From Limnomonas spitsbergensis (Eukaryota > Chlorophyta > Chlorophyceae > Chlamydomonadales): a DNA stretch of 64,000 nucleotides. The stretch is taken from positions 4,468,001-4,532,000 of the forward strand of contig JAYJMM010000120.1 in NCBI GenBank assembly GCA_037349105.1. The letters run 5' to 3'. A program made the position numbers and the translations under genes. The notes beneath the pieces were generated by a model, which saw nothing but the letters and a program-made list of their open reading frames with translations, was not told where the DNA came from and ran no database searches. Below, in pieces: positions 59,301 to 64,000 of this stretch (within the stretch, counting starts at the first letter, position 1; each line of letters opens with the position of its first letter).

Positions 59301-62300
59301 GGTGAAGGGTAGGGTGGCGGTGTGGGAGGAGGTGTGGTAGGAGGTGAAGGAGGAGGTGAGGGTGAGGGTGAGGGAGAAGGTGAGGGAGGAGATGAAAGAG
59401 GAGGTGAGGAAGGAAGGGGTGAAGGGTAGGGTGGGGGTGAGGGAGGAGGTGAGGGATGACGTGAAGGAGGAAGGGGTGAAGGGTAGGGTGGTGGTGAGGG
59501 AGGAGGTGAGGGAGAAGGGGGTGAAGGGTAGGGAGGCGATGTGGGAGGAGGTGTGGGAGGAGGGGAAGGAGGAGGTGAGGGTGAGGGTGAGGGAGGAGGT
59601 GAGGGTGGAGGTGAGGGAGGAGGTGAGGGAGGAAGGGGTGAAGGGTAGGGTGGAAGTGAAAGAGGAGGTGAGGGAGGAGGTGAGGGAGGAGGTGAGGGAG
59701 GAGGTGAGGGAGGAAAGGGTGAAGGGTAGGGTGGGGGTGAGGGAGGAGGTGAGGGAGGAGGGGGTGAAGGGTAGGGTGGCGGTGTGGATGGAGGAGAGGG
59801 CGGAGATGAGGGCGGAGGTGTGGGAAGAGGTGTGGGAAGCGGTGAGGGAGGAGGGGATGAAAGGTAGGGTGGGGGTGAGGGAGGAGGTGAGGGAGAAGGT
59901 GAGGGAGGGAGTGAGGGAGGAAATGAGGGAGGAGGTGAGGGGGGAGGTGAGGGAGGAGGTGAGGGAGGGAGTGAGGGAGGAAATGAGGGAAGAGGTGAGG
60001 GGGGAGGTGAGGGAGGAGGTGAGGGAGGAAAGGGTGAAGGGTAGAGTGGCGGTGTGGGACGAGGTGTGGGAGGAGGGGATGAAGGGTAGGGTGGGGGTGA
60101 GGGTGGAGGTGAGGGAGGAGGTGAGGCAGGAGGTGTGGGAGGAGGTGAGGGAAGAGATGAGGGAGGAGGGGATGAAGGGTAGGGTGGGGGTGAGGGAGAA
60201 GGTAAAGGAGGAGGTGAAGGAGGAGGTGAGGAGGGAGGGGGTGAAGGGTAGGGTGGCGGTGTGGGAGGAGGTGAGGGAGGAGGTGAGGAAGGAGGTAAGG
60301 GAGGAGGGGGTGAAGGGTAGGGTGGGGGTGGGGGTGGAGGAGAGGGAGGAGGCGAAGGAGGAGGGGGTGAAGGGTAGGGTGGCGGTGTGGGAGGAGGTGA
60401 GGGAGGAGGTGAGGGAGGAGGTGAGGGAGGAGGTGAGGGAGGAGGGGGTGAAGGGTAGGGTAGGGGTGAGGGTGGATGAGAGGGAGGAGGTGAGGGAGGA
60501 GGAGAGAGAGGAGGTGAGGGAGGAGGTGCGGGAGGAGGTGAGGGAGGAGGGGGTGAAATGTAGGGTGGGGATGAGGGTGGAGGACAGGGAGGAGTTGAAG
60601 GAGGTGAGGGAGGAGGGTGTGAAGGGTAGGGTAGGGGTAAGGAAGGAGGTGAGGGAGGAGGGGATGAAGGGTAGGGTGGGGGTGAGGGAGGAGGTGAGGG
60701 TGGAGGGGGTGAAGGGAAGGTTAAGGCTGCAGGGTTTGAGGGCGGTGAGGGTGGGGGTGTTGCAGGGTTTGAGGGCGGTGAGGGTGGGGGTGTTGCAGGG
60801 TTTGATGGCGGTGAGGGTGGGGGTGTCGCAGGGTTTGAGGGCGGTGAGGGTGGGGGTGTTGCAGGGTTTGAGGGCGGTGAGGGTGGGGGTGTTGCAGGGT
60901 TTGAGGGCGGTGAGGGTGGGGGTGTTGCAGGGTTTGATGGCGGTGAGGGTGGGGGTGTCGCAGGGTTTGAGGGCGGTGAGGGTGGGGGTGTTGCAGGGTT
61001 TGAGGGCGGTGAGGGTGGGGGTGTTGCAGGGTTTGAGGGCGGTGAGGGTGGGGGTGTTGCAGGGTTTGAGGGCGGTGAGGGTGGGGGTGTTGCAGGGTTT
61101 GATGGCGGTGAGGGTGGGGGTGTTGCAGGGTTTGAGGGCGGTGAGGGTGGGGGTGTTGCAGGGTTTGAGGGTGGTGAGGGTGGGGGTGTTGCAGGGTTTG
61201 AGGGCGGTGAGGGTGGGGGTGTTGCAGGGTTTGATGGCGGTGAGGGTGGGGGTGTTGCAGGGTTTGAGGGCGGTGAGGGTGGGGGTGTTGCAGGGTTTGA
61301 GGGCGGTGAGGGTGGGGGTGTTGCAGGGTTTGAGGGCGGTGAGGGTGGGGGTGTTGCAGGGTTTGAGGGCGGTGAGGGTGGGGGTGTTGCAGGGTTTGAG
61401 GGCGGTGAGGGTGGGGGTGTTGCAGGGTTTGAGGGCGGTGAGGGTGGGGGTGTTGCAGGGTTTGAGGGCGGTGAGGGTGGGGGTGTTGCAGGGTTTGAGG
61501 GTTGTGAGGGTGGGGGTGTTGCAGGGTTTGAGGGCGGTGAGGGTGGGGGTGTTGCAGGGTTTGAGGGCGGTGAGGGTGGGGGTGTTGCAGGGTTTGAGGG
61601 CGGTGAGGGTGGGGGTGTTGCAGGGTTTGAGGGCGGTGAGGGTGGGGGTGTTGCAGGTTTTGAGGGTGGTGAGGGTGGGGATGTTGCAGGGTTTGAGGGC
61701 GGTGAGGGTGGGGGTGTTGCATGGTATGAGGGGGGTGAGGGGGGTGGACTAGGTGCGTAGGTGGGGGACAAGGGAGGTGGAATGTCAGGGTTTGAGGGAG
61801 GGTATGGAGGAGCTGGAGGGTAGAGAGGTGCTATTGAGGGTGGCAGCTGTGGGTAGGACGGAGGGGCTGCTGGGTACGGTGGATGTGGGTGAGGAGGATC
61901 TGCGGGGTATAATGAAAGTGGGGAGTTTGGTATGCTCAAGTGTGGACACGGGAGGACGTGTTTTAGGGTTAAGGGTTTGGGGTTAAGGGTTAGGGTTTAG
62001 GGTGTAGGGTTTAGGGTTTGAGGTGTCTTTGTATGCGTGGGGAAACGACAGGGAGGTCATTGGCAATGCTGACTTGTTGAGCACTAAGAAATTTGATGTC
62101 ATGCCGTAGGTCAAGTTCATGTATTGGAGTCGGGTTCGTACTTTCAAAGCATGCCCTTTGGGGGATGGGGTGAAGAGGGTTTAAAACATATGTTCGGAAG
62201 TGGGGATTTGATGGTGGCCCACTAGTTTCAATGCGAAGTTAAGCATGATGAATCGAGATATATTCCATGCCCTTGAGGAGATAAGACACGGCTCACCTAG

Positions 62301-62849
62301 GCGAAATCGGGGCTGCTATCAGACTATTTGGCAGTGCCTATATGCTTCTTGTAGCGTGCTTCATTCATTTACAATTCAGCTACATCGCTGCCTACAGCGA
62401 CCTTTGGGGGCTGGTGTATCTAGCCCTGCTCGCTCATTGGGCAGCTGGCCCCGGCCGTTGGTCGTAGGATATGCTCGACAAGCTTTGATCCTGATTGGCC
62501 CAGTGGTGGCTGCCCGGAGGTCACCCCAAGAAGGCTTGGTATGAACTAAAAGAATCATTGTTTGGCAGTATGCAAGGCTGTGCTCTGGGACAATTTAGGC
62601 ACTGACGTACAGTGTGTCTCCAGGTGGCACTAGTTACATGGCAGTTGCAAACTTACATGAAGAGGGCGGCTCCGGGGGCAACGGTAATTCTGGCCCAGAC
62701 TGCAACAAGCTGCGCTGAATTTGCGCCTTGCCGCCAGGAATATCAACACTCCGTTCAGATTTCGCGCGGTTCCACTCTTGCGGCTCGTTCCGTGTCACCG
62801 CCATGCACCCACGGGTGACGGAAAACAGAAGGGCAGCAGCCATGATCAT
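43789..62849 (-). CDS. Gene B: giant Pro-rich type I membrane glycoprotein with three SEA-like modules
   Basis: Nine exons, 5' to 3': 62849-62657, 61899-56324, 55833-55683, 52296-51542, 50703-50553, 50238-49954, 48872-48722, 47780-44689 and 44391-43789. Total 10,957 nt, about 3,651 residues once a one-base excess in exon 6 is discounted. Order of parts: signal peptide; about 1,800 residues of Pro/Ser repeats ([15 protein letters not shown], an 11-residue [11 protein letters not shown] repeat); then three modules of about 120 residues with the pattern strand-helix-strand-strand-helix-strand that resembles SEA domains; Pro-rich spacers; a C-terminal domain of about 330 residues; one membrane helix; a basic stop-transfer; and a cytoplasmic tail. 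Known algal Hyp-rich proteins of this layout belong to the cell wall or extracellular matrix; a role in wall-membrane attachment or adhesion is inference. Every junction agrees in phase except the exon 6 interior. Confidence 0.82.
44689..47780 (-). CDS. Gene B exon 8: end of SEA-like module 3, Pro-rich arm, C-terminal adhesin-like domain
   Basis: Acceptor CTCCACCCCCACAG, donor CAG|GTGAGC, 1,030 codons plus two bases. The first 27 residues ([25 protein letters not shown]) finish module 3. About 660 residues of [24 protein letters not shown] repeats follow. The last roughly 330 residues are non-repetitive: [55 protein letters not shown]. The start resembles the GYL-xx-A-T-V-x-x-D-x-N beta-sandwich repeats of bacterial surface proteins (SdrD B / carboxypeptidase-regulatory type); that is a resemblance by eye. 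Several N-x-T/S sites are present. Confidence 0.88.
48101..48650. repeat. 16-bp minisatellite (about 34 copies) in gene B intron 7
   Basis: Unit GCTACCCATGCTGCAT, with variants GCCACCCATGCTCCAT, GCCAACCATGACCCAT and CTGACTGCTACCCATG. A block (48394-48476) is repeated at 48490-48572 almost exactly. It fills most of intron 47781-48721. Confidence 0.95.
48722..48872 (-). CDS. Gene B exon 7: middle part of SEA-like module 3
   Basis: Acceptor CCGCCCCTCCAG, donor TTCAG|GTATGC; 151 nt, phase 0 in and phase 1 out. Encodes [50 protein letters not shown]. Same length, phase and sequence pattern as exons 3 and 5. Confidence 0.88.
49107..49325. repeat. 34-bp tandem repeat (about 6 copies) in gene B intron 6
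   Basis: Unit GAGCCAGTACTTCAG, TTTTTATGACGGGGGGAAC. Copies are nearly identical, with the first one diverged. Confidence 0.92.
49375..49505 (+). mobile_element. Diverged dispersed-element copy in gene B intron 6
   Basis: Shares GATGGCTGGCCACGTATGGG, CGAGGCCAGGACGTGGCTGAA and ATGTATCTGAATTG with the family at 3645-3829. A second tail-like trace (GGATTGTAGCTGAAGTAAGC) lies at 49789-49810. Confidence 0.6.
49954..50238 (-). CDS. Gene B exon 6: end of module 2 and start of module 3, with a frame break
   Basis: Acceptor GGCTCCACCCCCACAG, donor TAT|GTGAGG. Begins [30 protein letters not shown] in one frame and ends [38 protein letters not shown] in another. The shift falls in the short Pro-rich linker at a run of ten G on the + strand (about 50134-50143). 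The exon is 285 nt, one base more than the phase of its neighbours allows, so nine G would restore the frame. This may be an assembly or sequencing error or a real inactivating change. Confidence 0.78.
50553..50703 (-). CDS. Gene B exon 5: middle part of SEA-like module 2
   Basis: Acceptor CCGCCTCCGCAG, donor TTCAG|GTATGT, 151 nt. Encodes [50 protein letters not shown]. About two thirds identical to exon 7 by eye. Confidence 0.88.
50930..50995 (-). mobile_element. Short dispersed-element fragment in gene B intron 4
   Basis: GTTTGGTCCCGATTGGCCCA, GTGGTGGCCGCCC and AAAGCAGGCCGCTTGCAC resemble the core of copy F at 62370-62530 (CTGATTGGCCCAGTGGTGGC). It is a fragment only. Confidence 0.45.
51110..51430. 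repeat. Degenerate 60-80 bp repeat in gene B intron 4 (about 4 copies)
   Basis: Copies share GACCCGTGCAACC or a variant, ATCCATGGAT, AATGAAGAGGGTCCTAGTGA, CGAACACCCTTAATTGACT. The first copy has an internal CCATCCATGGAT expansion; later copies are increasingly diverged toward the exon. Confidence 0.82.
51542..52296 (-). CDS. Gene B exon 4: end of module 1, Pro-rich spacer, start of module 2
   Basis: Acceptor TGGCTGCTCCCACAG, donor TAT|GTGAGG, 251 codons plus two bases. Starts [26 protein letters not shown], then about 175 residues of (SPPPP)n with interspersed His/Leu-free Pro runs, then [38 protein letters not shown]. The GTGAGG donor immediately after Tyr recurs at the equivalent point of exons 2 (as GTAAGG) and 6. 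Confidence 0.88.
52690..55372. repeat. 26-bp minisatellite (about 103 copies) in gene B intron 3
   Basis: Unit GGTATGCAGGATCTTTATTC, CTACAG, with binary variants TTTATT/TTCATT and CTACAG/CTGCAG. Three 24-bp units lacking TA (GGGTGCAGGATC) occur near 52968, 53591 and 54317 within the same local variant pattern, marking higher-order copies spaced about 620 and 725 bp. All three + frames are open for about 870-910 residues because 26 is not a multiple of 3 and the unit lacks stops; these are not genes. The intron spans 52297-55682. Confidence 0.97.
55610..55677. repeat. Degenerate telomere-like repeat
   Basis: Two tandem copies of GGTTAAGGAATTTGGGGTTC, AGGGTTTAGGATTAAA. Located just downstream of exon 3 in gene B intron 3. 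Confidence 0.7.
55683..55833 (-). CDS. Gene B exon 3: middle part of SEA-like module 1
   Basis: Acceptor CTGCCTACATCGACAG, donor TTCAG|GTTTGT, 151 nt. Encodes [50 protein letters not shown]. More diverged than exons 5 and 7 but with the same length and phases. Confidence 0.87.
56324..61899 (-). CDS. Gene B exon 2: 1,800-residue Pro-rich arm and start of SEA-like module 1
   Basis: Acceptor CATTATACCCCGCAG (completing a split Tyr codon), donor TAT|GTAAGG; 5,576 nt, 1,858 codons plus two bases. After about 60 irregular Pro-rich residues comes an 11-residue repeat (see 60718-61735), then about 1,400 residues of [24 protein letters not shown] repeat with longer near-identical blocks, ending in [40 protein letters not shown]. 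Such Ser-Pro/Pro-Pro arms are normally hydroxylated and glycosylated in green algae and form stiff rods. The open frame of 5.6 kb without a stop, although highly repetitive, is kept in Pro phase. Confidence 0.87.
56470..60715. repeat. Coding polypurine repeat with higher-order blocks
   Basis: The + strand is almost pure G/A with T ([22 protein letters not shown] units). Blocks of several hundred bp recur nearly unchanged: 57061-57900 resembles 58861-59340, and 57940-58440 resembles 59344-59860. Duplication of coding blocks explains the length of the Pro-rich arm. Confidence 0.9.
60718..61735. repeat. 33-bp coding minisatellite (11-residue repeat, about 30 copies)
   Basis: Unit GTTTGAGGGCGGTGAGGGTG and GGGGTGTTGCAGG on the + strand. 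On the coding - strand it reads [11 protein letters not shown]. Copies vary at few positions (Asn to His or Lys, Thr to Ser). The 33-bp period preserves frame, unlike the intronic arrays. Confidence 0.95.
61962..62020 (+). repeat. Interstitial telomere-like tract in gene B intron 1
   Basis: String of TTAGGG, TTTAGGG and TTAAGGG variants (TTTTAGGGTTAAGGGTTTGG onwards). Too degenerate and internal to be a chromosome end. Confidence 0.82.
62370..62530 (-). mobile_element. Diverged dispersed-element copy F in gene B intron 1 flank
   Basis: ACAATTCAGCTACATCGCTG at one end matches the family tail in reverse. GATCCTGATTGGCCCAGTGG and CTGCCCGGAGGTC follow the core order. It lies within intron 1 (61900-62656). 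Confidence 0.58.
62657..62849 (-). CDS. Gene B exon 1: signal peptide
   Basis: Begins [17 protein letters not shown], a typical signal peptide, followed by a polar pro-region ending [20 protein letters not shown]. The RSLLQ motif before a Pro-rich start is common in algal secreted proteins. Donor TCAT|GTAAGT is the best 5' splice site in the gene and leaves one base that is completed to Tyr by exon 2. The frame is open to an upstream ATG at 62930, which would add 27 charged residues before the signal peptide; I chose 62849 because it places the hydrophobic core at the N terminus. Confidence 0.75.
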
Positions 62850-63186
62850 CGAAATGAATGCCGGGAACCTTTCATTATCGAATTTGATGCGCTTGGCCCA
62901 GGCGCTGTGATAAGAATTGTCGACGGGCATTCGAAGGAATCCAGCCCCGCCGTGCGTGGGCCGTGGCCAATCGACAGGCTATGTATGGACGTATCTTCGG
63001 CAGATAGACCCGAAGCTGGGACTGTTAACGATGTCAGAAACGACTTATTTCTAACATTCCATATTTGAAGCGTATATTTGCCAATGTATGGTTCGTTTCT
63101 TTTACGCGCATGCATGAGCAACATTTCGTACTGTTCCTGTCGGTCCTGTGTCTGGTTCCTGTCTTGTCACCTGCATGTCGCTGGCC

Positions 63187-63450
63187 CGGTCGACTTCTTC
63201 TCATCATCCACAAGGTCGGACATGGCAGCTGCAAGCGAGAGACCACGGCGCACTGAATGCCATCGGGGCGCGCTGCAGCGGCGTCTGCGTGGCCGCGTGG
63301 GCCAGGGCTGTTGCTGCTCCGTATTATCCGCCCCGTCCGGAGGGGATCCGCACCTAGACCGCTGCCAGCAGTCGCAACGCTCCGTTGCCGAGCAGGGCGT
63401 TGCTACCAGGATCATACCTGCGGGGCAGGCAGGAATGGAACATGATCACA
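63187..63450 (-). pseudogene. Broken duplicate of gene A exon 2 with its splice acceptor
   Basis: Aligns by eye along its length with 4440-4700: the acceptor region (CTGCCTGCCCCGCAG), then CGCCCTGCTCGGCAACGGAG, CTGCTGGCAGCGGTC, GTGCGGATCCCCTCC, CAACAGCCCTGGCCCACGCG, GCAGCGCGCCCCGATGGCAT and CCATGTCCGACCTTGTGGAT. A nonsense codon (TAG for AAG) follows GCGGTC, the Ala tract is shortened, and there are indels. It therefore cannot encode the same peptide. It lies about 340 bp upstream of gene B on the same strand. Adjacent 63500-63560 matches another gene A intron segment (14891-14965). Confidence 0.82.
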
Positions 63451-63559
63451 TTGTGAGGTCGTTCAGAATTGTGTGCCAAGGAGGGTAGTGACGCGAAGTT
63501 TTTGCAGTCCAACGGGGCATGCATCACATTTGATGCATGGGACTTGTGCCCGTACCGTA

Positions 63560-64000
63560 GTGGAGTATATAAGCATTTTTATCAATTGAATCCAACAGGG
63601 TCAGGGTCATGCAAGCATAATAAGTTAATGACAGGTCAAAACCTAGGAGTTCGGCAGTAAGGAACAGGATAAATCTAAGAAGGCAGGCAGGCATGAACAG
63701 GTTCTAATCGAAGGGGTCAGGTAGGTATGGAAGAGGGTCAACCCAGAGGGAAAAGGCAGGCATGAAACAAGATTATGAAGGGGCAAGTGTCGTCGTTACA
63801 GGGTGGCCGGTGAGCTGCTACTCGGTAGCTGCAATAACTAGCAGGAAACGATTGTGATCTGGATGGCTGGATCTTAGGATTTGGGCAGGCAGGTATAAAA
63901 CAGGATCAAACCTGAGGCTGAGGAGGATCCGCCTTCCGCAATTTCAAGCTACAATTCTGCCCACATGTCGATGTTCCCGAGGGGGGAGAGGGAGGGGCGG
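63560..64000. other. Right flank without recognised genes
   Basis: Contains a TATATAAG at 63569-63576 and several imperfect GGCAGGCATGAAACAGGAT-like repeats (63690-63910). No exon with convincing splice sites was seen. Confidence 0.5.

Noticed and set aside
56572..61752. + strand open frames of 120-800 residues ([15 protein letters not shown] repeats)
   Set aside because: They are the antisense of the Pro-rich exon of gene B, whose frame joins to unique conserved modules with correct splice sites. The + strand frames have neither.
61962..62020. True telomere
   Set aside because: The tract is short and degenerate, and is followed by 2 kb of unique sequence and a signal-peptide exon.
62030..62170. 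Possible small - strand exon ([20 protein letters not shown]...)
   Set aside because: Open for about 50 codons but without clear splice sites on both sides. It lies inside intron 1 of gene B, and including it is not needed for phase.
43789..62849. Pherophorin identity for gene B
   Set aside because: The Pro-rich arms fit, but I see no Cys-patterned pherophorin domain pair; the globular parts are SEA-like modules and a different C-terminal domain.

Overview
The window looks like nuclear DNA of a green alga, most likely a chlamydomonadalean chlorophyte with a very repeat-rich genome (Haematococcus-like; this is inference from style, not a database match). The reasons are GC-rich, Ala/Gln/Pro-biased exons joined by GT-AG introns, hydroxyproline-rich (PPSPPP) extracellular protein arms, and degenerate TTTAGGG-type telomere-like motifs scattered through introns. 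Intronic minisatellites occupy more than half of the sequence. No rRNA, tRNA, CRISPR array or bacterial operon was seen.

Two multi-exon genes can be assembled by hand and they converge. Gene A (+ strand, about 3080-43204, open at its 5' side) has 18 recognisable exons whose splice phases all agree. They give 1,266 residues of an unidentified, probably alpha-helical, Gln/Ala-rich protein. Its introns carry a different tandem repeat in almost every case. One intron (18630-41905, 23.3 kb) is almost entirely a single 12-bp satellite of about 1,850 copies.

Gene B (- strand, 62849 to 43789, apparently complete, 9 exons) encodes a giant type I membrane glycoprotein of about 3,650 residues. In order it has a signal peptide, a roughly 1,800-residue Pro/Ser-rich arm, three SEA-like modules each split over three exons with identical intron phases, further Pro-rich linkers, a C-terminal domain that begins like bacterial surface-adhesin folds, one transmembrane helix and a roughly 120-residue cytoplasmic tail. 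The triplicated exon-intron cassettes show that the modules grew by segmental duplication. One short exon has a frame break at a ten-base homopolymer.

Layout: 1-3065 two minisatellites (14 bp, 19 bp), probably in an upstream intron of gene A; 3080-18629 gene A exons with intronic repeats and mobile-element fragments; 19041-41256 the 12-bp satellite; 41906-43204 last exons of gene A; 43789-62849 gene B with 16-, 34- and 26-bp intronic arrays; 62850-64000 flank holding a broken copy of a gene A exon. Long open frames crossing the arrays are by-products of repeat units that lack stop codons and are not annotated as genes.
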